Shown one piece after another: positions 9,555-19,639 of a stretch of DNA of 64,000 bases. Location: the NCBI RefSeq assembly GCF_000344685.1, contig NW_006920411.1:976129-1040128 (forward strand), in the 5' to 3' direction. The notes below the pieces were generated by a model. It was not told where the DNA came from. It did not search any database and worked only from the letters and a program-made list of their open reading frames with translations. The translations under genes and the position numbers were made by a program. Position 1 is the stretch's first letter; each line of letters starts with the position of its first letter. Source of the DNA: Gloeophyllum trabeum ATCC 11539 (lineage: Eukaryota; Basidiomycota; Agaricomycetes; Gloeophyllales; Gloeophyllaceae).

Positions 9555-11354
9555 CTATGTAGACAGAACCTCGGCCCTCACTATCGACCACGGACACACT
9601 TCGTCCGAGCCACCCAAAGCTCTCGATCGCTGCCCGCATCCACCAGAATGGTACGCGTGCAAGAGTTCCAACATGGGAAACAGCGATTTGAGAAACTTCG
9701 CGACTTCCTCCACTTTGTCCGGAGGCATGGGACAAAGGCCAAACCAGAGCTCGCGGACGCTCGGGTTGCCCAGACCATCCAGCTCTACTGTGAGTGAGGG
9801 GAGTTGCGGTAGGGCACCATGCAGGTCGATGGCAAGCCGGACACACCGTAATTTACGGCAATGTCTTGCGAAGGGCACAAGACCGCCCAATGTAATCCTA
9901 CCTCTTCCTTTCGTATGATCGCTAGCCCCAATCGCTATGCATTCCAACTCAGGCCACGCACTCGCCATATCATCCGCCAATGAGTCGTCAACCTCGACGT
10001 GACCGCCCGGAAGCATGATTAAATCAGTCAGTCGCGAGAATGGAAGTATCGGGAGGATGACACCGCTTGGATGACAGAGGTTTCCTACAAACGCCGACCG
10101 CTGCGACAAACGTAAGAACGTGAGGGTCGAAGGCGAGCAACATTGCGAGCAGACCACAACGAATCGCTCCAAGTCATCCTCGGCTGGGACCGCGATTCTG
10201 ACATCTAGCTTCTCTAGAGCGGTCAGGTGTAGCGGCCTGAATAGAGCGATACATCCTGCGAGCTCGGGGACAGACACGTCCAGAAAGCGTAACCTCTTGA
10301 AAGCTCGATCTCCCAAAGCTGGCCCGTCTGCAGGGTAATCTGGGGTGGGCATGACATCATACGGATCATAATCCAAGTGCATCGTCTGCAACGGTGACTC
10401 CTGTACCAAGCTCAGCAGAGCAAAACAGAAATCCATCGCGGCTGTCTCGATTGACAGTACCTGCAGCCGCGGAAACGGCGTCTCCGGTATGGCGTATGTC
10501 TGGTGCCAGTTAGCATCTTTGACGGTCGTGGGGGATAAGGCGCGGATGGTGAGAGTGAGTTTCTCGAGCAGTTGTAGGTTCGAGAAGTGTATCATTGCCC
10601 GGTAGCCCAGGGTGCGGCATCCAAGGGTCAGCGACAGCACGCGCAAATTTGCCAGCGATCCCATGAAACGTGACCTTGCTTCAGCTATCACAGGGGACTT
10701 GGTGCGATCCGCCATGTGTATCTCCTCGAGATTAACGCATTTATGCTGTATGCGGTCGAAGGTGAACATTATGTCTTGCTGCGAGTGGTGAGCGAACACG
10801 GAGAGCTGGAGATAAAGTATATTCGGGCCCAAGAAGTGGTCGACAGAGGAGAGGGCATTGGGATTGAGGATGTTCCACACGAGATGGCGGAGTCTGGGAA
10901 GGATCGGAGAGGTTGGTTGGTACTCATGTAGGTAGTGGAACACCGATGGATCTATTTTCTCGCCAGCTCCTTCCCGGCCAGCTTCGTTCGTGCCTAGCGA
11001 CCGCACCCTCGACGCATAGTATGCGAAACGATTCAGGTCAGATGGGGCGGGTGGTCCTCGGAAGAACTGGACAACACACGCATTACACTTCGTTAGCTTG
11101 ATGGACACAGGACACACAAGACGCACCAGGGTCACTATTTCTGACAGTCCCCGCGGCGACACGTCTTCCCACAAATGCGAGGGTACGGTGGCCTTGATAA
11201 GCGTGCTCAGGCACGCCAACTCCCTCCAGAGTATGTCGAGGGCGGGGTCGGCGAACGCGCGACACGTCCTTGCCAGGACCGACAGCTCTCTCTTCCTGTC
11301 ATGAAATTCAAAGATACTCGTCAGGAGCTCGCGGACGACCAGACATCGATGCAT
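9555..11354 (-). CDS. F-box protein with LRR-like C-terminus, single exon
   Basis: An intronless 599-residue protein of the large agaricomycete F-box family. The start MHRCLVVRELLTSIFEFHDR leads into LSVLARTCRAFADPALDILW, which is the degenerate F-box (core ending in a conserved Leu-Trp). The remainder has irregular leucine-rich repeats such as LRVLSLTLG, LEKLTLTIRALS, LQVLSIETAAMD and LRFLDVSVPEL. Family knowledge: these proteins recruit substrates to an SCF ubiquitin ligase through Skp1. The target is unknown. The absence of introns contrasts with nearly every other gene in the window and is usual for this expanding family. Confidence 0.82.
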   Translation of the reverse strand: MHRCLVVRELLTSIFEFHDRKRELSVLARTCRAFADPALDILWRELACLSTLIKATVPSHLWEDVSPRGLSEIVTLVRLVCPVSIKLTKCNACVVQFFRGPPAPSDLNRFAYYASRVRSLGTNEAGREGAGEKIDPSVFHYLHEYQPTSPILPRLRHLVWNILNPNALSSVDHFLGPNILYLQLSVFAHHSQQDIMFTFDRIQHKCVNLEEIHMADRTKSPVIAEARSRFMGSLANLRVLSLTLGCRTLGYRAMIHFSNLQLLEKLTLTIRALSPTTVKDANWHQTYAIPETPFPRLQVLSIETAAMDFCFALLSLVQESPLQTMHLDYDPYDVMPTPDYPADGPALGDRAFKRLRFLDVSVPELAGCIALFRPLHLTALEKLDVRIAVPAEDDLERFVVVCSQCCSPSTLTFLRLSQRSAFVGNLCHPSGVILPILPFSRLTDLIMLPGGHVEVDDSLADDMASAWPELECIAIGASDHTKGRGRITLGGLVPFARHCRKLRCVRLAIDLHGALPQLPSLTVELDGLGNPSVRELWFGLCPMPPDKVEEVAKFLKSLFPMLELLHAYHSGGCGQRSRALGGSDEVCPWSIVRAEVLST

Positions 11355-11589
11355 ATCGTCAAGGAGGGATGGCTGGTACGGGCTTAATATCGGCGCTAGT
11401 ACAAATATCAGGTGAATTGCCGTGCATTAGGGGTCGCGCAGGACGGTAACACCGTACGTCAAAGGTCCTTTTGTATTACGTGCAGCGATCTTCTAGGGCG
11501 GCACGAGCATCTGACAAGAACGTCTTGTCTCAGTGAGGGCTCTGTTCTCTGCCACTGTCCGCTGCCATCGGCGTCCTCCGACCGTCATG

Positions 11590-12328
11590 TCGGAAAATCT
11601 GGAAAAGACTGATAAGCCCTGACAGAACCTGACGGACTGATCAGGCATTATAATGTTATGTTTCAAGGCAGATAAGCCCTTATCAGGTGTTGTCAGGTTT
11701 GGATTAGGGTGCTGTAATATCACAGGAATTCTGTAGTAGATCCTGTACGTCGGAAACATCTTGAAATACGGTCGTAGCCTTTACACGGATTGAGTGTTTT
11801 AAAGGTGGCATGTTGACTACGGTAGCATTATAGTCTAAGTCTAAAGTTATGGCGAAATCTACAAGAGCCGTACGTCAGAGGACGTGAGCGCGAGCGACGG
11901 TAAGTACGAGTCGCCCGGTAAGGCAGTATGTATGATATATATACCAATGTGAGACTCACACAGCTATTGTTGCGTAGTGTAGTAGTTATATCGTTAGTCT
12001 TTACATATGTCATCATCGTTCAACTCAAGGCCGCTCGTTCGAATCAAAGTCGAAGTACCTGTATTAAAGTGACGTCTTAGATAGTGGTGTCGATGACCAT
12101 CGGGTGGCGTGAGTGGCTCCTCTTTTTCTCATTTCTGGGACCCATGGCCTTATCCGGGCTTATCATGCCTTATAATGGCTTGTAACCCCCGTCAGGGATC
12201 AGCCTGACGGAGGCTTATACGCGCTTTTCGATCATTTCTGAACCCGATAACTCTCCTCGAACCTGATTGACTTATCAGTGCATTATCTGGCATTGTATAG
12301 CAATATCATGCTTTTCTGATTTTTCCGA
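11590..12328. mobile_element. Putative MITE-like element with imperfect terminal inverted repeats
   Basis: The left end TCGGAAAATCTGGAAAAG and the right end, read on the other strand as TCGGAAAAATCAGAAAAG, match at 14 of 18 positions. Both subterminal regions are enriched in the motif TGATAAG or GATAAGCCC and in CCTGAC and CATTATAA words, in inverted orientation. No open frame resembling a transposase lies inside. No target-site duplication is obvious, so this may also be an old or incomplete element. Confidence 0.35.
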
Positions 12329-13116
12329 CACACGGTCTGGCACCGAGGCCGAAAGAATCTGACATCTACGACATGTTCCCTCAGAAGTTAGAACGTACAT
12401 GTATACGTTGTGATCAGCTCTCACGACCATTCAAACTGAAGGCCACACCGAGACCTTCACTATGTATACATTATCCGAATTCCGAAATACACAAAAGTTT
12501 GGCATGGTACTGCATTTACGGGATTATATGAAGATGTACACTCGGACTCTGCACTCGAGCTTAGTGTATTATTCGGACTGATACGCCTTCTTGACCGCTA
12601 CGTTTGTATATACGTATGTTGATCAATGGACGTGACAGGCTGACAGCCGGCGCCGTTCAGCAAAGACTCAAAGATGACTCGACTCCTGCCGCCACCCAAG
12701 TAGTCTCAGCGGAAGTCCTTGCGACCGTCGGTGCTGTACGTACACCGGCGAGCTGTGATCATGCCTCTAAGCACTATCAAGCGTGGAAGACGTCGGCTTC
12801 GTCGCGCCCGCCTTGCGGAGTACTTCTGCCTCCCCTCCGGGTCTTCGACTCAATATCACAGATAGGGACAGAACCATATAGCAGAGATTCGCCAGATATT
12901 ATTTATGGCGGCCGGGTCTACATCCTCGTAATAGGCTGCGTGGCGATTTAGGGAACTATCCCGCTACCTACGACTTGCTGAAGGAAGCCTCCCAGTGTTT
13001 GTGCGGACCCGCTCTTCCGAGAGCATAGCACCCGTGATATCAATATCCCAGCCGAACAACAATATCTCGTGTTGGTCGAGGTAGCTGAGCTATGAACGAA
13101 CACGAGCAAAACCATA

Positions 13117-13480
13117 TCACACCGGTAGAGAAGGTACGCGATTAGGTTGCTTCATATTGCCGGGTTCGATGTCGCTTGCGCTGCTCATATACAAAGTACT
13201 GCGAGCCGTGCCATCGTCTTTGAACCTGACTTGCCCTCGCTGGGCGGAGGACGAATCCAAGATGACCGCAATGTCAATGATCTTGCGCCCTGCATATGTT
13301 TCAGCGCTATCTGGTAGGGATCGGTCTGGCATGAGTGATAGTGAATCTAGTCACTCTCAACAATTGGATTTGACAGTACTTACAAGTAGGTGTACAGAGC
13401 ATGATATATCACCGCTTCGAAGGCTCCCTGATGCGACTCAACGCCCGCGTATTGCTCATCCAATAGCAAGGCCAGAATGT
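13117..13480 (-). other. Possible exon remnants of an unknown minus-strand gene
   Basis: Two protein-like segments appear on the minus strand. One contains LDEQYAGVESHQGAFEAV. The other contains SAETYAGRKIIDIAVILDSS and ends at VPSLPV with a stop. Their composition looks coding, but I could not join them with an in-frame intron, and no family is recognised. They may be relics of a decayed gene or an incorrectly resolved exon pair. Confidence 0.25.
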
Positions 13481-13649
13481 GACATCATCGGCCTTGATAA
13501 ACATCACAGCCATCACAAGTGATTGAAGATCTCGATCGGGCACTTGCGACATACCGCGGCAACGCTGGGTCCGCGCGCATACCGTGTGCCCTTATCCTTG
13601 CATTTATAAACATGCTCGACGCCGTAAAGCCTCCCTACTCCTCTTTGCC

Positions 13650-16600
13650 ATGGACGACAAAGGCACTTTCTGGGCGGGGAGGACGCAGATGACGACGAAG
13701 AGGCGGCCATGGGTGGTCGGCTTGTGCGCACTGTTCGCTGCAGCCACTATCCTCGCTAGCAATGTGCTCTTGTCATCGCAAACAAGGACTGAGCGTATTC
13801 CAAAAAACGCACAGGAGATATTGGGACGGTGCTCTTCCTTGCGACAGGCAGCAGGGCCACCGCCGAGTTTTGCAAAAAGAGAGGTCTCAGACAGGTTCGA
13901 GCCCGGAACGAACGCGACGCTCATCCGGAATGCTCGCATATGGACGGGAGTAGACAACGGCACGCAAGTACTGCACGGCGATGTGCTCTTGGACAGGGGG
14001 GTTGTCAAAGCTGTTGGAAAGGTCGATCGGCGCCTGTATGCGCCGCTGGAGAACTTAACCGTGGTAGACGCGAAGGGTGCTTGGGTGACGCCGGGCTTAG
14101 GTACGACCCGAATATACTCATTCAACGGTCCTAGTTAATATGTCCCATTAGTGGATCTACATTCTCATGTTGGATTGCTCCCTCTACCGTCTATGCGCGG
14201 TGCGTAACGATAGGATCTGTGACTTACGTTCTGCTCTTACGTCCTCCCAGCCACCTTCGATGTAAACTCCCCGCATGGCCCCGTCGTCCCGTGGCTCCGC
14301 GCAATCGACGGTTTCAACACGCACGACGAAGCATTCCAGCTGGGCATTGCAGGAGGTGTCACATCCGTGCAGGCGCTGCCAGGCAGCGGAAATGCAATCG
14401 GTATGCTTATATCCAATCAGTGTCTACCATACGGAAAACTCATAGGTTGGGCACTGCAGGAGGCCAGGCATTTATGATGAAACTAAGAAGGACATCCGAC
14501 CGTTCTCCTTCTTCGATGATCCTTGAGCCCCCACACAGTATTAACGGCACATCAGTCGACTCATTGTTACCTCCTCGCTGGCGGCACATGAAGTGTGTCC
14601 CGCTCCCTTCCTCATCAATCCCCCGTTTCTGATTGAATTTGTGGCCAGGCAAGCGTGCGGCGAGAACATCAAGTGGTACGGTACCCGAATGGACACGGTA
14701 TGGGCTTTCCGCCAGGCGTACAACGAAGCGCGCAAGGTGAAGAATGCGCAGGACGACTTCTGTATGAAGGCAGAGCAGGGCCTATGGGGGAGCATCGAGG
14801 GGCAGGCGTTCCCTGATGACTATAGGTGGGAGATGCTGGTGGACGTGCTGAGGGGACGGGTCAAGGTGGGTTGTCAGCTAATCTTCATCTTGATGGGCTT
14901 CTAGTGACGCGTCAACTTAGATATCTCATCATTGTGAGTTCAATACTTTCGGTATAATCGAGGATTATATGCTGAGATTCGCTCAGGTTACGAAGCTGTT
15001 GATTTCGATGGTATAGTCCGGGTAGGTCGCACCTGCTGAACGTGGCTGGACTCCGACTCAATGGTCAACAATATCCCAGCTGACGAACGAGTTCCAATTT
15101 CCCATCGCCCTCTTCCACCATGCCTCTGAGGCCTATCTGGTGCCAGATCTGCTGAAGCGCACGTAAGCACGTTTCGGCACTTCGACTCTCGGGCGCGGTT
15201 GTTAACCCTGCATGTAGGTGGGGAGGTACCCCTGCCATCGCGATATTTGCCACCAATCATCGGTAAGGCAGAACCGCTTTCTCAGACCTCCCTAGCAAAC
15301 ATTGACATGTGAGAGACGTCTAGGTACAAGCGCGAGTCGTACCGAGGCTCCGAATTCGCCCCGCGTATTCTAGCAGACAACGACATACGCGTAGTTATGA
15401 AGGTTCGACTGCCCCTAATTACCGCTGTCGCCAAAGCTAACACTAACCCCAGACCGACCACCCCGTGATCAACGAGCGCTACCTCCTCAACGAAGCGCAA
15501 CAAGCACACTACTACGGCCTCTCCCCGCACCTCGCGCTCGCAGCCGTGACCTCCACCGCCGCCACCGCCGTCGGCATGTCCCACCGCATTGGGGTTCTGC
15601 GCACCGGCGCGGACGCGGACGTCGTCCTGTGGGACTCGCACCCACTGCAGCTTGGCGCGACGCCTGTGAAAGTGTGGATCGATGGGGTTCAGCAACTGCC
15701 TGAGGACGTGCAGGTGGGCGTAGGGAAAGAGGAGCTGGAGTGGAAAAAGACGCCGGGCGTGCCGGATTGGGGGAAGGAGAGGAGGGAGACGGTGAAGTGG
15801 GAGGGGCTGCCTCCCTTGAAGGGGAGGACGGAGGAGGGGACGGTTGTGTTCACGAATGTGGGGAGGGTTTGGGCGAAGGATGAGGAGGGTGACATCGAGG
15901 AATTGCTCAGGGCTGATGTTGACTCGGAGATGGCGACGGTGGTTGTGCAGAAGGGAGTCCTCGTGTGCGCTGGGTCATCCTTGTCTTGCCTGCACAACTT
16001 GAAGTCTTCAAGCCCGCCGGAGATCGTGGATTTGCAGGGAGGGACTATAGCGCCTGGCTTGATGACGTACGGGTCGCCGCTTGGGATGGAGGAGATCCCA
16101 AGCGAGCCTTCTACAGGAAACGGGGAGCTGTACGACCCATTCTCGGGGGACGTCCCAAAGATTATGGGTGATACAGCTGGTGTCACCCGGGCTGTTGACG
16201 CCCTCCAGTTTGGTACCAGGGATGCCCTGTGGGTACACCTGCCCTTGGGACTTGTTCACGGTGCTGATCAGCCTCGGCAGTTTGTCTTATTACCGTGCAG
16301 GAGTTACGGTCGCGACGTCCTCGCTTTCGAAGACAACTCTCTTCGTCGGACCGAACAGTATCATCCCTGGCCTGTCGGCAACCTTTCGCACAGGTGCGAC
16401 GAATGCCCTGGAAGGGGGTGCTTTAGTCAAAGAAGTCACTGCATTGCACGTTACGATTGGGAGGCCTCACCCAATCGGCGGGAGAAACGGACGCGGTCCG
16501 GGTGTCAGTGTAAGCACTGAGATTGCGGCCTTGAGGAGGTTGTTGCTCGAAGGCGAAAGCAAGGACACTGAAACTGGTCGATGGTTCAGGAAGGCTGCGG

Positions 16601-17370
16601 AGGTACGTAGCTGGACATCTCAGACTTCAGTATTGAGGCACTGAGGAATACTCTAGGGAACTATCCCCTTGGTCATCGATGTCTCCAGTGCGGACATTAT
16701 GGCATCCCTTCTGAAACTCAAGGAGTATATTGAAGAGGCCAGAGGTACGACTATGAGGATCGTATTCTCGCACGCGACCGAGGCGCATTTGTTAGCGCAG
16801 AAGATAGGTGCATTCTAGCCATCACGGTCTAAGTGAACGTGTTGACTTATGTCGTCGTGCAGCAAAAGCCCGGGTTGGTGTCATACTGATACCGTCCAGG
16901 CCATTCCCAAATGTGTGGGATGACCGACGGATGTGCGTTCCTACAAATTATGGTCATTCTCGGGACATTTCCCTGACTTAGTGATGCAGACTTCCAGGCC
17001 CGCCGCTGACGAATGACACCACGCTCGTAAAGCTTATGAATCACGGAGTCACGGTAGCTATCGGTGCGCCGGAAGGCTGGCAGGCGGTCAACACGCGTTG
17101 GGACTTGACATGGGTGAGTGACTTGAGTGTCTCGAGCATCGAGTTTGTTGATGGCGTGTTGCTTAGGCCGCACTTGAATCGAACGGTCGTATTGACGAGC
17201 AGCAGGCGTACGCGTTGGCTTCGACAAATCTGGAGAAACTGCTCAACGTAAGGATACCGAAGGACAAGGCCGACCTCGTTGCATATACTGGTGGGAGTGC
17301 TCTGAGTATGTCGAGCAAAGTCGCAGCCATCGTATCTCCGGAGAGGGGCATGGTGGAATTCGTACAGTGA
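13650..17370 (+). CDS. Membrane-anchored tandem amidohydrolase (CE9-like)
   Basis: A large metal-dependent amidohydrolase of the kind often labelled carbohydrate esterase family 9 in basidiomycetes, about 950 residues from roughly fourteen exons. An N-terminal signal-anchor (WVVGLCALFAAATILAS) follows a short basic head. Module 1 has LIRNARIWTGVDNGTQ, the metal-binding strand PGLVDLHSHVG (HxH), GGQAFMMKLRRTS, HHCYEAVDFDGIVR, PIALFHHASEAY, WGGTPAIAIFA and the catalytic TDHPVI. A second module begins near VVFTNVGRVWA. It repeats the composite beta-sandwich and has IAPGLMTYGSPLG where HxH should be, so it probably lacks metal. It ends IVSPERGMVEFVQ. The substrate is unknown; an N-acyl or imidazolonepropionase-like bond is typical of the superfamily. 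Extracellular or vacuolar facing is inferred from the anchor. Confidence 0.82.
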
Positions 17371-17574
17371 TGGTATCTCGCAGTATTGTACAGTGCATCG
17401 AGGCCTGGAATGAAAGAACTGCGTAACCTTCTGTCATTCGCCTTTAAACAACACCGAGAAGAGCAGCACCGCTTTTGATCCCCCGGCCTCGACTGGCGGC
17501 CAGACTGATCGCCAAACAACTGATCAGGAACCCAGTGAACCTGTAATATTCAGAAGGTCAAAGGGCCAGATTCT

Positions 17575-17952
17575 TTAGACCTCAAAGTAGTCACAATACC
17601 TGAAAAATGCGACACGTGAGATTGATCGCTCCTCGAAGACTGTGCGTGAGGAGGCGAATATTGAGCGCAAGACACCGGGCGTCACAGGAATGCGCGATGA
17701 AGGGTTCGGTTGAGGCTGGGGTGGGGGCTGGACTGGTATGGCCCTGTAATTTGAGGCTGTCACTGTAGGCGTAGACGTGGTCGAGGTCGACGACGACATT
17801 CTGGCTGCATAATAAGACAAGTACAACGGCACGGTGGCACCGTAACCCCTTCTGCTATCCCGGAAATAGCCGACCGTGGCGAGTCCATCGGTGGCTTTGG
17901 TCGAGTCGCTGGTCGACTCTCGTTCTGGCCTCATATCTAATTCAGATACCAT
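17575..17952 (-). CDS. Doubtful 125-residue hypothetical protein
   Basis: An open frame starting MVSELDMRPERESTSD with a Ser/Thr tract and a PVQPPPQPQPNPSS segment. It has no recognisable domain and no clear splice partners. It lies between the amidohydrolase stop and the LRR gene and may be a chance frame. Confidence 0.22.
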   Translation of the reverse strand: MVSELDMRPERESTSDSTKATDGLATVGYFRDSRRGYGATVPLYLSYYAARMSSSTSTTSTPTVTASNYRAIPVQPPPQPQPNPSSRIPVTPGVLRSIFASSRTVFEERSISRVAFFRYCDYFEV

Positions 17953-18042
17953 GACTATGCACGCAGGATCTCGCGCGTTCAGATCGTCCTACTTCCTCCA
18001 AAGTACAGTGAACCGGCGTAGCGTTTACGAGGCCGTATAAAT

Positions 18043-19639
18043 ATGTTGTATGATGCTGAGCTCGACGCTTTCTCCATCCCGGACTCGTCATCTGCTACGT
18101 GATTCTCATTTTCCCTTGACATACTGCTTGAACCTCACCGCCGTTCTCCACCAGGTCAGAAATTGTCACTGGCATGAGGACGTTTGACCGCCTCCCAACT
18201 CGAGAGGAACGCCCGTTTGTGCGGCACCTCATCCTATCGCGTGACACGGATGTCCAGGTTACGGACGACACCCTGGCCGAGATACTTGCCACATGCAATC
18301 ATTTAGAAACCGCCTTCCTGAGCGGTATCGCTGATTTAAGCGACAGAACGCTTATTGTGCTAGCGTCCACTGCCGTGCAACTGGAAGGGATCGATCTAAC
18401 CTCGTGCAAAGAGGTGACAGACGTCGGCGTATGCGAGATCGCAGCACAATGCGCGGGACTCCAATGGATGAAGCTCAATGGCATCGTGGGTGTCACCGAT
18501 CCCTCCGTGTCCTTGATTGCAAAGACAATTCCCCACCTGCTGGAGCTCGAGCTGTGCGACCTCCCGCTCCTCACAGCTAACTCGATACGGGATGTTTGGA
18601 TGTTCTCAAGGAAACTGCGCCGGCTCCGGCTATCCCATTGTACTCAGCTAACGGACCAAGCCTTCCCCGCTCCCCGAGGCGGGATATCTTCGGACTCGTT
18701 CGCCGGGATGTCTGCGGCAGGCGAGGCCGATCACAGCGCTCCCAGTTGGTTAGACTCCCTCCCGCCGCTGGTCCTGCAGCATACGGCAGAAGACCTGCGT
18801 GTCTTGGACGTGTCCTACTGTCATAAACTGACGGATCGTGCCATAGACGGCATTATACAACATGCCCCGAGACTGCAGACGTTGGTTTTGTCAGGCTGCA
18901 CAGCGTTGACGGACAAAGCGGTCGACAGTGTGTGCAGACTCGGAGATTTTCTCGACGTCCTGATGTTGGCACATGTATCCAATATCACCGACAACTCCCT
19001 GGTCAGACTAGCGCGGTCATGCACGAAGCTTCGGTGTGTCGATCTCGCGTGTAAGTCCTGACCTTCACGGAGTTGCCGCAGGCATACCGAGTTCTTCCTG
19101 TGCTGACACTCTCATCATCTAGTCTGTCGCCGCGTTACCGATCTCGGGGTATCCGAGCTAGCCAGCCTTCCGAATATTCGGCGGCTGAACCTCATCGGGC
19201 TGCGTAAGGTCACAGACAACGCGCTCTTCTTCATGGCAGAGTCTAATTGCAGGCTCGAGCGACTATACTTATCCCATTGCGACCGTATCACATTGGACGC
19301 AGTTCACGTCCTTCTAACAAAGCTGGAGTCCCTCCGCCACCTCACCGCTACGGGTGTCCCCGCCTTCAAGCGTAGAGGCGTAAGTCGCTTTTCCGAAAAG
19401 CCTCCCCCACAGGTACGTCACGCACGACCTCTGCCGCACGAACCCACGGCTTACATGCTGACCGGGACCCGTCACTATATTTGCAGTTCTCTGAGACGAA
19501 CACGTTTTTCGTCTTCTCGGGTGAGAATGTCCGCAATCTGCGCCGGTTCCTGGACAAAGAACGCAAAAGACGGCGGGATGCCGAGGAGAAGTGCATACCT
19601 TTTAGGCCGCGATCTGACGATGCTATGGATCTGTATTGA
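18043..19639 (+). CDS. GRR1/AMN1-type leucine-rich repeat protein, F-box not found
   Basis: An RNI-like LRR protein with cysteine-containing repeats of GRR1/AMN1 type. Four exons (56, 896, 290 and 153 nt) join in frame to 464 residues. Repeats include LEGIDLTSCKEVTDVGV, LLELELCDLPLLTANSI, LRVLDVSYCHKLTDRAI, LQTLVLSGCTALTDKAV and LERLYLSHCDRITLDAV. The C-terminus TNTFFVFSGENVRNLRRFL matches agaricomycete GRR1-like proteins. Those normally carry an F-box before the MRTFDRL-like segment; here only about 40 residues precede it and none resembles an F-box. The first exon (MLYDAELDAFSIPDSSSAT) is supported by frame and a GTGATT…CCAG intron only. An alternative start is the ATG at 18174. Without the F-box it could act as an SCF inhibitor, as Amn1 does, which is inference. 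Confidence 0.75.

Larger units (their letters stand above)
11355..13649. other. Gene-poor spacer of about 2.3 kb
   Basis: AT-richer stretch between the F-box gene and the amidohydrolase gene. No complete gene could be recognised. It holds the putative inverted-repeat element (11590–12328) and possible exon remnants near 13117–13480, both listed separately. A 115-codon open frame from 12604 has no family resemblance. Confidence 0.6.

Noticed and set aside
12040..12062. GTTCGAATC resembling a tRNA B box
   Set aside because: No matching A box, acceptor stem or cloverleaf could be drawn around it.
12604..12951. 115-codon plus-strand open frame in the gene-poor spacer
   Set aside because: No domain, ordinary codon noise, no splice partners; likely chance.
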